The translations under genes were made by a program, and so were the position numbers. Positions 30,434 through 39,924 of a stretch of DNA of 64,000 bases are shown here, in pieces. The DNA comes from Linderina pennispora (taxonomy: Eukaryota > Kickxellomycota > Kickxellomycetes > Kickxellales > Kickxellaceae). Location: positions 1,240,001 to 1,304,000 of the forward strand of contig NW_024468251.1 in NCBI RefSeq assembly GCF_002104995.1, given 5' to 3'. The notes under the pieces were generated by a model that was given only the letters and a program-made list of their open reading frames with translations, ran no database searches and was not told the origin of the DNA. Numbering within the stretch: position 1 is the first letter of the stretch; every line of letters begins with the position of its first letter.

Positions 30434-30859
30434 TTACGAGCCCCGGTAGGTAGTGAATGAGTACGGAGCCAGGTTGAGCGGGATGTGGTAGTGAGGAGCA
30501 GGAGTCTCGATCTCGAAAGTAATATCGGCAAACGGATAGAATGCCTTGTCGCCAAGCCTGTTTGTGTAGGTCTTGATGTCAAAGTGGACAGTGTAGACAC
30601 CACGCTTCAGAACATAGCTATCTGGGAGCAGCGAGTTGCAACGGCCGTCGGCATCGGTAGTGCAGCGAGCAATCACTCGGCTGTCACCCTTGGCAGCATC
30701 GTATGAGCTCCTGGCATACTTGAGGGTGATGGGCACACCAGATCCAGGGAGACCGAGCTTGGCGTCGAGGACGTGCGTGGTGATAGGGCTGACAGCCGAG
30801 ACTGAAGCCGCGAAGGTGTAGAGAGCAAAAGCGGAGAGGCAGGCGAGGGGGCTCTTCAT
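30434..30859 (-). CDS. 5-hydroxyisourate hydrolase with signal peptide
   Basis: 141 aa. A signal peptide (MKSPLACLSAFALYTFAASVSA) precedes the hydrolase domain SPITTHVLDAKLGLPGSG. Catalytic marks are His in THVLD, Arg/His in YTVHFDIKTYTN, HYHIPLNLAPYSF and the terminal YRGS. The enzyme is normally cytosolic or peroxisomal; export would place it in the ER, wall or medium. It is the intact twin of the broken copy at 28481-28911 and more distant from the cytosolic copy at 27540. TATA-like TTTTATAAG lies near 30931 (plus reading). Confidence 0.85.
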   Translation of the reverse strand: MKSPLACLSAFALYTFAASVSAVSPITTHVLDAKLGLPGSGVPITLKYARSSYDAAKGDSRVIARCTTDADGRCNSLLPDSYVLKRGVYTVHFDIKTYTNRLGDKAFYPFADITFEIETPAPHYHIPLNLAPYSFTTYRGS

Positions 30860-30997
30860 TGTTGACGAGGGATGGGAGGATGGTGACTATTGACGAGCTT
30901 TATTATGAAGGGACCAAGGGTCCCTGAGCCTTTTATAAGCCAGCACTGGCTACAAGTCGCAGTAATGGATGTTTTGGCGGAGATTGCCGGCAAAACT

Positions 30998-31017
30998 AAA
31001 TATTCCCCGCGCCGATT
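30998..31017 (-). promoter_or_regulatory. shared upstream motif, HIU hydrolase 3
   Basis: AAATATTCCCCGCGCCGATT (plus reading) is 139 nt upstream of the ATG at 30859. It is the clearest form of the element also present before the other two copies. Confidence 0.45.
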
Positions 31018-31215
31018 CTCTGGAAGCGATCCCTCCTTGGTGCAAGCACATCTGCCAATTGCAATCACAGACCAGAAACCACAGCATCGCGGCATTAGAT
31101 CAAATCAGCGTGTTGACAAAGTGGTTCCAGCAAGCACAAGCTCACGTCTGGCTTTCTTTTTTTCAAAACTTCATTTTTTCCCACTCTCGTATTTCTCGCA
31201 CTTTTGCACTTAGCC

Positions 31216-31711
31216 ATGAGCACATCGATTGACACACCACACAGCTCACAGTTAGAGGGTGAGCGCAGCCAAGGAACAGTAGTCGGCAACCCGTCGAGTA
31301 AGTTTGGTACTCACAAAGACCTGGAGCTAGTCGAAGAGCAGCGCATTGCAATGCTGGAAAACTTTGACATGGAGGTTGAAGACAAGATCCGTTCGATGCG
31401 GGCACAGCTCGAGGCAGACAAGCAGGAGCTGATTTTGAAGGCCGAGTGCGAGATTGCCCAGCTCCCAAAGCACGTGCGCGAGATGTCCGTTAAAGGTGTT
31501 CTTGGACGAGTTTGGCGGTGACATCCATGCAGCCCTGCGCAGCGCACTGAGGGTTGACCAGCAGGGGGTAAATGGTATGTTTGACCTCCCCGAAGTCCCG
31601 GCAATTATCCTTGCCAGGACAAAAGATGACCAGGACGCGAGCCCGACCCAAGGCTTAACCATCTGGCTTCATTACATCACACCCTCCTCATCGATTTCCT
31701 TTTTTGTATAA
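31216..31711 (+). CDS. NBL1: borealin N-terminal protein (Nbl1), one +1 frame change
   Basis: Starts MSTSIDTPHSSQLEGERS. The core reads IAMLENFDMEVEDKIRSMRA, QLEADKQELILKAECEIAQL, PKHVREMSVK, then after one surplus base near 31495 VFLDEFGGDIHAALRSALR. This is the borealin/Nbl1 helical region that bundles with survivin and INCENP in the chromosomal passenger complex. Without the +1 change the frame stops at 31521 in the middle of the conserved motif. The tail after about residue 120 is not conserved and may hide an intron (GTATGT near 31573). Nbl1 is essential in budding yeast, so a true null allele here would be surprising. Confidence 0.8.
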
Positions 31712-31900
31712 ACACTATCCCTCCGCTGTCTCAATACACGTTGCTTCCAACGAGTTTGCTGTTATCGTGCTCATTGAAATGTACATGTTGGAGCAGATGC
31801 TGGACTTGCAGCGATATCTGGAGCAATGGATGGAATATAGAGCATGCCTACAGCACCAGAACTACAAAGGAAAAGATACAAAATGTGTGCGGGCTGCTTA

Positions 31901-32810
31901 CTACGATGTAGTAGCCTTCCTCTGCTCCTCACGCTGGTACTCGGTGCTTGTGTACTGTGAGCTGTGCAGTGGCTCATCACCATCGCCAGCGACGGGCGCA
32001 TACTTGACACGCACCTCTTGGAGCCGCTCGGTAAAGTCCTTCTCGGCCATCTGCTTCGCCACAGCCTCCGAGCTGACATTGCTGATGCGGCTATTCAGGT
32101 CGCTCAGGGCGGTATCACACACGGCCGACCACGAGTTCAACACGCTCAGCATCTCGCGCAGGTCCGCTCGGCTTGCGTCGCGGCCGACTACAAAATCAAC
32201 TTCGACTAGGCGGCGCTGCTGATCCAGCTTGGCTGAGAGCAGCCCATTGTAGATGGACTCGATGACTAGGTCCTCCATCTGCTGCTCGTCAGTGCATTCC
32301 AGCTCAGACATCAGGTCGTTGTATTGCAGGACCTTGGCGTGCGATGCAAGTGTGACCAGAGTCAGGTACTTGAGCTTCTCCAACTGATGCCCATTGATTT
32401 CAGGCAGCTGCTGCGAAAGCAGCTTGTAGTCGCTCAAGGTGCCGAATGAGAATATTTCCAGGAGCCTCAGATACGGCTTGAACTCGTCCGACTCTGCCAG
32501 CTACAAACATAAAGGGGGTGGTGGGTTAGTGCAGCCATGGGCAAGGCGTGGTTTTGGTTACGTGTTGGCCTACTTTTATGCGCAGTCGCCGTGGTCATAA
32601 ATTCACGCAGCCACGTCACCAAGGCGTTGGCAGCCATAGACCTCTTTTTTATGACCAGGCTGACGTCTCCTTTTGTCGTACCTTTGCAATGGGTGGTGCT
32701 TCCAGCAGCCGCGTAAAGTGGAAGAGCGAATCGTTTTCAAGAGCATCCAGAATAATTCGCGCGGCCGACTCGTTGGTCGCGTTTTTGAGTAGTCCCAAGT
32801 AAGCGTCCAT
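31901..32810 (-). CDS. CSN7: COP9 signalosome subunit 7
   Basis: Exon 1 32810-32682 (MDAYLGLLKNATNESAARII... APPIAK) and exon 2 32500-31901 are separated by a 181-nt intron (GTACGA...TTGTAG, phase 0); 242 aa. The PCI domain shows the CSN7 hallmarks FKPYLRLLEIFSFGTLSDYK, KLKYLTLVTLASHAKVLQYN, LEDLVIES-type EDLVIESIYNGLL and RRLVEVDFVVGRDASRADL. A C-terminal coiled coil follows. The complex removes Nedd8 from cullins. The gene is convergent with NBL1, 189 nt apart. No frame problems, in contrast to its neighbour. Confidence 0.9.
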
Positions 32811-34203
32811 AGAAAACAAACAGCAAATACAATTGAATTGAAGGAATTGAGAGGAGAGTGAGAAGTTCAAAAAAAAAAAAAAAAGTCGAAGAGTTGTCAA
32901 ATGCAGGCAGCCGGCTCCGTACAGAGAAATCAATCCCTCTTGGTGATGGTAGAAGTTTAAGGGACTCAAGGCGGTTATAAGGGCAATTGGCACTGGGCTC
33001 CCAAGGCTGCGCTTTTAAGCATGAGAAGAACCACTGGCTTTGGCAATGATTGCAATGGCGGAGGAATTCATGCGGTCATAAGAAATGTGGTTGATCTAGC
33101 CCGTGGACGCATGTAGGCGAGCAAGTACGTATGACACCGCATCTGCTGTTTGGCCGGCCGCTCAACTGCAGCCATGTCTTTCAGCAGCGTCGGGCATACC
33201 GGCGTCCCGAGAACCAGTCATTCAGGCTGCTCCTCTACATGGTTGATAGGAAGTCGATCAGTCCGCGGACTATTTGTCCCTGATTCCGTCAGAAAGATTC
33301 TTTTCTGTCAAGAACCCTGTTACAAAAGTTTAACGACTTAGCTGCCTATTTAGTATATTCTTTGTATAACTCGGAATACACCATGGATACAAAATACTGG
33401 CTGGCATTTGATTAGATCCACGATATATGGTTTCGGAACAGAACCATGGAATATCCCGATGTAGTGCCTGAGTAGCTGGTTCTACAAACCAAAAATAGCA
33501 AGAATACACCTGGAGGAACAAACTGGCAGCAAAACCATACCGACCTACGTCTTCTTGTGCATTGGGGCAGACCTGTGCGCGCTTGCCAATCCCTCTGGCT
33601 ACGTAGAGCGGATTGCCTGAAGTCGCAATACCCGATTTGCATGAAATGGACGGGGAGCCGGCCGGGCAGTCAACTCCACCAGGTATGGAAAAGCAGGAGC
33701 TGGTGGGTGTGCTGGCAAGATCCAGCTGCAATGGCCAGTGAAGAGGGTATTAGGGATGCAGTGTGCTGGTGAGTGCTGGTTGCGCCTTCATCTGGTCCAA
33801 TGCAGCCACGGACGTTGGCTACCCGCATGACCACCGTCTGCGGAAGTCTGGCACTATTCTCCCATCGGCAGTATGCACTCGTGCACAGCACAAGAATGTG
33901 CAAAGATGCGCAAAAGCACGGTGCCCAGTTTGGCCCATCGCTCCCGTAGAGTGTCCGAAAGCAGACTCGTGTTATGGCCAGATTAACTTAATAGTGAACT
34001 TTATTAGATGTACTATACACATGGGCTCTTAGAGACCCAAGTTGAGAAGGCCAGCTGTGATATTGCAGTGCTGGCTGAGCGAAGCTCACCATTTGCCAAT
34101 ATGACTGGTGATGAAATTACATGCGCGGTTGATGCCATTTTACGGATTATACACTGGCACATGCATGCTAGGCAGAAGGACAGTCAAGTACGAGCTGTCT
34201 GCC
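32811..34203. other. 1.4-kb region without recognised gene
   Basis: A run of 16 A near 32870-32885 lies in the CSN7 leader. Beyond it I find only short frames and nothing structured. The right end meets the inverted-repeat boundary at 34204. Confidence 0.5.
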
Positions 34204-35398
34204 CTCACATCGCCTGCTGCATAATCTGCAGGAGCTGCTCCTTCTCGCGTTGCAGTTGCCGGATGCGCCGGACCAGCTCGGTCTCGACCATCGACAGGTC
34301 AAACACTGCCTGTGTGTGGTGGCCCATCTGTGTGCCTAACAGCAGCAACAGCAGCAGCAGCAGCAGCCGCATTACATCGTAGTGATGCAAGAGTGCCAGT
34401 GCGCAGGGGCGGGGATGCATATGAAAGGGAGGGAGAAGGTGTCAGGGTGATTAGCGCATGGATTCCTCTTTACAATTGCTCGGCGCCTGGCGTGACCGCA
34501 GACACATGAGCGTCACCGCGACTGCGGATCTCCAGATGCTGCTCATAAGCGCCAGGCAGCGGAACGAGCTACCCTGCCACCTGGCATATTAATAATGCAG
34601 TGCCGCAGCGCCAGCACCGGCTGCGCAACACGTAAGCGCACATTGCCAAGATCAAGGAGACTGCTGCTGCTTTTGCCGCTGCCGCTGCAGCACCAATTGC
34701 TCAGATGCCAGCTGCCATCGATTTGCATCGATTCCCACATCCGGCATATGAACACCAGCTGCAATCCCTCCCCACCCACTCAGCACTACCTGTGCCATTG
34801 GGGGAGAAGCCGCAAGTGCACAGGCGATAGTGGTGGGGGTGCACAATAGCCTCAGGCTCAAACGTCGCACACATGCCGACTCACACATCCAAAAACTCAG
34901 CTCTTACCATAGTGCTCGGCGTCCGAGCTGAATCCCGACGACGCACCAGACATGACGCCCGCCGAGGAAATGGCAGCCGGGTCAGTGGCAAACAGCGACG
35001 CTAGGGCAGCAGCGCCGATGCTGGCGGCGTGGCGGTGCTTGGCAGCGCGATTGCGCTTCATCTTTTGCGCAATCTTGCGGGCAACCGCCTTGCGCACCAG
35101 CTCGTCTCGATGCTTGGAAGTAGTCATTCTATGAATGCGTCTTGTTTTTGGAGTTGAAGCTTGGTTAGGCCTGGGGTGGAGAAACAGAAAAACGCGCAGT
35201 ATGCGGGAGGAGGCTGGCAACTAAAACCAAGAGCTGTCTGGAGCAATCAGAAAACCTGGGAAAGAGGCGGTTGAGAGTGGAGGAGAAAAACCGAAATTGA
35301 CCAGGCCCAGCCGGAAAATCAAGCCTGGCTTTTATACGTCGCGGCGACTAGCAGGAAGGAAAATACACCAGGAGGCGTGGAGTTGGCGATCAAAGCCA
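34204..35398. repeat. left arm of 1.2-kb inverted repeat
   Basis: This arm matches the reverse complement of 39925-41120 with only scattered single-base differences (for example GGCGGTG against CCACACCGCC, giving Ala against Thr). The match starts exactly at the stop codon of the embedded gene and ends upstream of its promoter at CAAAGCCA. No terminal repeats, target duplication or transposase is seen. Confidence 0.9.
34205..35127 (-). CDS. small basic/coiled-coil protein, copy A
   Basis: Two exons: 35127-34908 and 34335-34205, phase 1, with a long ~570-nt intron (GTAAGAG...CTGTTAG) that includes a CTG-rich tract before the acceptor. The product is 116 aa: MTTSKHRDELVRKAVARKIA, a Lys/Arg-rich stretch, an Ala/Ser-rich middle, then after the splice GTQMGHHTQAVFDLSMVETE and LVRRIRQLQREKEQLLQIMQ, a leucine-zipper-like coiled coil. 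I do not recognise the family. It is intact and almost identical to copy B at 40196-41119. Confidence 0.6.
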
Positions 35399-35619
35399 TT
35401 TAAGGCGAATGAAAAGTTCTCTGTGCCTTGTGAAGTGTGTGGCAGCCGCACTAGCGTATAGCCCGCGATTCGGCCACTTTCATAAATTCCCTGCTGCCCC
35501 CTCTCGGTGATACTCGTCAGCTGTAATTACATATCGCATCTGTTATCTACGTTCTCACCACTCAAATTTACGCATTTTTGCATCAGCGACAACAACCACG
35601 GGGGAAGGTGCCTGCAGCA

Positions 35620-36583
35620 ATGAATTGGGTCGGAGGAAAGAGGTAGAACGATGCATCTCTAGACAATGTTTCTCGCAGCGGCTTCTTGCTCCACACGTCT
35701 AGTCTAGTGTCAAGTCGCTACAACCATGTCCTATCTGTAGCAACCAGCTCAAGGCAAGGGGCAACATCAAGGCCCGCCAGCAAGTTTTTTTTGCGCTCCG
35801 CAGACAGCGACGCGCTAGCCAGTCTGAACAAGTCCGCAGGCATGTGCAGTCGACAGCAAGTGCCCGAAATAGTGGGCTAAAGCGCATCAAGGGCAGCTTT
35901 GACATATTTGCCCTGGTCGGAAAGGACGAATGTGAGTATACGCATGGAGGAACTGCGCGTGACTCCATTGTCTCGCTCCCGAATCACTTCTGCTGCTGCA
36001 GCGAAACTTTACGCGGCCAAAGAAAAAGATGCAGAATCGTAGCAACCATTGTAGTAGACAAGGACTGTGTACATTGACGTCTCTCTCAATAACTACAATT
36101 GCGATTCCCGCCTGAGTCCAGCTACTGATATCTCCCTCTGCGCGCACCGCGGACCTTGTTTGAATGGCAGGAATTCCCAATTGTGTAGACATCAGGTGCA
36201 CACCAGGTGAGGCGACAAGCTCGCCGGGTGCAGACAACGAAGGTAACACCCACACATCGGCGTTGGCGCTCTTTTGACAGTTTTGCGCATTGCACATACC
36301 CACTAGCATGTCTGAATTACTTTTCTGTAGATGCAAGCATCTCCGCAGCACCTGCGACGGGTAACTGGGGTGTCAAAGCTGTCTTTTGATTCGAACAGCA
36401 CCGACAGATACAGCAGCGACGAGGAATGCCGATTACGCCATTTCAGGCCCAAGCTGCCACCACACCAAAACCCGGCTGCTGAGCTCCAGATGCTGGTGGC
36501 TCAGGCTGCAAGCAGAAAACGCGCAGCTACAAAACCAGATCGCCGGCTATATTGACGGCTCGGCTCGCCCAGCCGACTTGTAG
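35620..36583 (+). CDS. MNWVGG-type small protein, two +1 frame changes
   Basis: Exon 1 35620-35642 (MNWVGGK), 98-nt intron (GTAGAA...ATCTGTAG), exon 2 35741-35931 (NQLKARGNIKARQQVFFALR, then GLKRIKGSFDIFALVGKDE), 399-nt intron (GTGAGT...TTCTGTAG), exon 3 from 36331 (ASISAAPATGNWGVKAVF). A +1 change near 36388 gives DSNSTDRYSSDEECRLRH and another near 36505 gives the coiled coil LQAENAQLQNQIAGYIDGSA. The MNW-GG start followed by an RQ-FF helix resembles small fungal proteins beginning MNWTGG. Function unknown. All splice phases close. It lies between the inverted-repeat arms, just upstream of NOP9. Confidence 0.5.
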
Positions 36584-36730
36584 CACTCGGCTCCAAGGTT
36601 TTTGGTGAAAAAAAAAAAAAGTTTCTTTGCTTGATCTCAATTGCCTGCCGCGCACGTCAATTTTTTCTTTTGCAGCTTGTCTCCCGGCTTTTCTACACAT
36701 ATCCCTTACAAAATACCCACACAAAAGACC

Positions 36731-39443
36731 ATGGGCTCTGACATCAAGCGCAAGACACGCCGCGGAAAGCGCGGAGGAGAGACTAAACGCAAGGCTCATG
36801 AGGATGGGCATGAGCAGAACGAGGTACTGGATCAGACGCCGGCACCCGCAGCCCCGGCCAGCGACAGTGGCTATATTCCGCCGCCCATGGACAAGCGGCA
36901 ACAGGGACTCGCTGTTTTTTGAAGACCGGTCAGGTGCGCGGGAGCCAATGCAGGTGGACGAGCAATACAACGAGCAGGACGAGTCGCGGATCACACCGGC
37001 ATCCTACGGCCTGGTCAACCCCGACCTGCAGCACTACCTGAAGAGCTGCGAGGCAATGCTTGACAGCGCTTCCTTTGAAAACTCCGAAGACCAGGACATA
37101 TTCGTAAACAACGTGTATTCCTGAGGCCAAGAACTTTGAGCTGCAGCTGACCACCGACCACGAGTGCTCACGGATCCTCGAGAAGCTGTTCCGGGTTTCG
37201 CGCGACTACCATATCCGCCGGTACTTTGCGCTGACACGCGACGACACTCTGCGCCTGGTCATCCACCGGTTCTCGTCGCATGTACTGCAGTCGCTGCTGC
37301 TGCTGACGGCATCGGCGCTCGAGCGCGAGTGCCGCGGCGAGTCCAGCGATTTCCCGCCTGAGAGCGATGACCAAGAGGATGGCGTGCGCACACCTCTGCC
37401 GACCTTTGAGCAGCTTGTGCTTGGGCTCACCGAGATGCTGAAGCCACACTGGCAGTCGCTGATGGTGAACGAGTACGCGTCGCACGTCCTGCGCGTCCTG
37501 CTGCTGGTTCTGGCGGGCGATCCAATCGAGGATCCGTCGTCCAAGGCGAAGAGCGGCATCAAGAGCCGCCGCTCGACAAAGTACATGGAGGACCGCAACG
37601 GCCTGCCATCCCAGGACAAGGCATTGCAGCGCAAGCGCAGGGTCCCGGAATCGTTTGGGCCAGCACTGGACCAGCTCCTGCGTGAGCTTAGTGACTCCAT
37701 TGGCGACGCCGATGCAGCGCATGCTGGCCAATGACAAGCTTGGCAGCCATGTGTTGCAGCTCATGATTACGCTGCAGGCAGCACGTACCAGCGTTGAGTA
37801 CCCTGGCTCGCTGCTCGACAAGCTGCTAATGGGTCCTGATCTCTGACGAAGTCGACCACGAAAACACGCGACGGGACAATTATATAAGGAGCATGCTGGA
37901 GGACGTGGTCGGCTCGCACTTCCTGGAGATCACGCTTCGTATTGCGTCACCAGCGCTGCTGCAGCGGCTCTACACGCGGTACTTCCGCGGGAGCCTCAGC
38001 GAGCTGGGATTCCACCCGATCTCGAACTTTGTGGTGCAGAGCCTGCTGTCCAATGCCAAGAGCCCGGTCCAGCTCAAGTATCATGATTGAGGAGATCGAG
38101 CCGCTGGTCCATGACCTGCTGTTCAAGAACCGCCCTGGTGTGATCCGTGCGCTGATCGAGTCGTGCGTGCGCCTGAAGGCCGGGTACAGCGAGCTAATCA
38201 ACGCGCTGAACAAGGGTTTGGGCGCGACGACCACGAACGAGCGCAAGGAGCTGATCAACCTGCTCGCGTTCCTGATCACTTACCAGGACTTTGTGCGTGC
38301 CGACTACAACACGCTGCCGTTCAAGCTGCAGGGCTCCTTGATTCTGCAGGCGCTGCTGCAGTTCCCGGTCGAGGGCATGCGGCCGATTCTCGAGAGCTAC
38401 TTTGCACAGGAACCGATGAAGATCTACTCGTGGGCCAAGGACCCGAGCGGGTCGCACATCGTCGAAGCTATTATTCGGTCACCGCAAGTGCCACTCAAGC
38501 AGAAGCGCCGGATTCTGCGCCAGTACGAGAGCCACTATGCTGACTTGGCGATGCGACAAGTTTGGATCGCGTGTGGTCGAAGCCTGCTGGCAGTACTCGG
38601 ACCTGAAGTACAAGGAGACGATCATGGCAGAGCTGCTGCAGCGTGAGACCCAGCTGAACGACAGCATGTTTGGCCGTATTGTCGCCAGCAAGTGCAAGCT
38701 CGACCAGTACAAGCGCAGGGCCGACGAGTGGCGCGAGCGTGAGCGCGGTAATGAGCGCAAGAAGAACATGTTTGCCGACATTCTGGACGACACTGGCCTG
38801 GTTGCAGTTGGTGCCGACGACAGACGACGACGTGTCTGATGGCGGGGAAGGAATCCGGCGGCGCCTTGGGTGCACTCGGATTTGCAAAGTCTGCTGGTGG
38901 GAAGAAGGGCAAGGCCGAGGTAAGTAGCCAGGATTCAAAACGTCAGCATTATTTTGCCTTTTTACAAATGGTGCCCATTGTACTGAACTCGTGTTGTTGT
39001 TGTTGGGCCTCTCTGTAGTCGAATATCCCAGACGAGATTGACTCGCTGTTCAAGAAGCGCGGACGCTCCTCCTGGCAATGAGCCAGAGGCAGACAATGAG
39101 GTGAGTAGCCCGTCCAGCATACGTGAGGCGACGCCCAGTTGTTTTCGGCAATATATGAAAAGTTGCATTTTGAAAGTGACGAAATACGGACTAATGAAGA
39201 CACTCGCCCCGTTTTCCTTTGTAGCCAATGCAAGCCACCGGCGATTCGCCAGCTGCCAGCCTCAGCGCCAAGGGCGACAAGAACCTTGACGCCGTGCTGA
39301 CAGCCATCTCTGGTTCTAAGAAGAAGAAGAGCAAGTCCAAGAAGGACAAGAAGTCTGAGGACGCATACAGCAAGAAGGACAAGAAGCGGTCTAAGAAGGA
39401 GAAGGAGGCAGAGCGCAAGAAGCGCCGCATCTTCGCTGGCTAA
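36731..39443 (+). CDS. NOP9: Nop9 Pumilio-repeat ribosome-biogenesis factor, nine +1 frame changes
   Basis: Starts MGSDIKRKTRRGKRGGETKR. Pumilio repeats can be read in order: NEYASHVLRVLLLVL, DKLGSHVLQLM, DVVGSHFLEITL, HPISNFVVQSLL, DPSGSHIVEAII and DKFGSRVVEACW. The ending is DEIDSLFKKR and a Lys-rich tail. Nop9 binds pre-18S rRNA and is needed for 40S maturation. Introns at 38920-39019 and 39101-39224 have consensus ends. The exons need nine +1 changes, near 36905, 37122, 37690, 37840, 38085, 38557, 38826, 38853 and 39060. Every one is a single surplus base. Readings on both sides are strongly Nop9-like, so the gene is recent in decay, misread in sequencing, or corrected in expression. Confidence 0.85.
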
Positions 39444-39924
39444 GAGTCGGTTCTATTTTTACACAGTTCCAATGTCATCCAGACTTGCTGTTTATTGAAT
39501 CCACGAAGGGGGTTGTCAACATAGGATTGATGTTTGTGTGTCTCGACAGCATGGGCGGAGGGGATTTCAGCTGTTTATGTTATGCGATGTCTGGGAGACG
39601 GCGATTGAGCCAGCGGGTTCTGTGGCAAAGACAAACAACTCGTAGTCACCGCCATTCCATGCATGCACAAGGCAGTGGTGGGCCACCAGGGACAGGCACA
39701 AGATATGCATGACAATCTGCTGTTCTATCGAGTCTAGGTGGCTCAGTTTGCCAGTTTGCAGCGCGAAGGATACCCCCAGCAACAGCGTACCGCTGGTATT
39801 CTTGTAGAGTCGGACGCGTGCTGAGCGGGCAGGTGTGTTCGGAGAGACCCGTAGAGAGTACTGGCTATTCAGGCTTTGCCACAGGAATAATTTTTTGTTG
39901 GGCTACTCTTCATTTGTTCTAAAC
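39444..39924. other. intergenic, nothing recognised
   Basis: NOP9 3' flank up to the right inverted-repeat arm. No gene or RNA seen. Confidence 0.5.

Noticed and set aside
34340-34370. CAG/CTG run in the inverted repeat as coding poly-Leu
   Set aside because: It lies in the intron just before the acceptor; the poly-Leu frame is only translated intron.
36731-39443. TGA recoding (read-through or selenocysteine) to explain the NOP9 breaks
   Set aside because: The downstream protein lies in a different frame, so read-through would not restore it, and intact genes here (for example copies A and B) use TGA as their stop.
14695-39443. Tiny or unusual introns at the frame changes
   Set aside because: Only one base must be removed at each join, conserved motifs continue on both sides, and no GT-AG pair of workable length is present.
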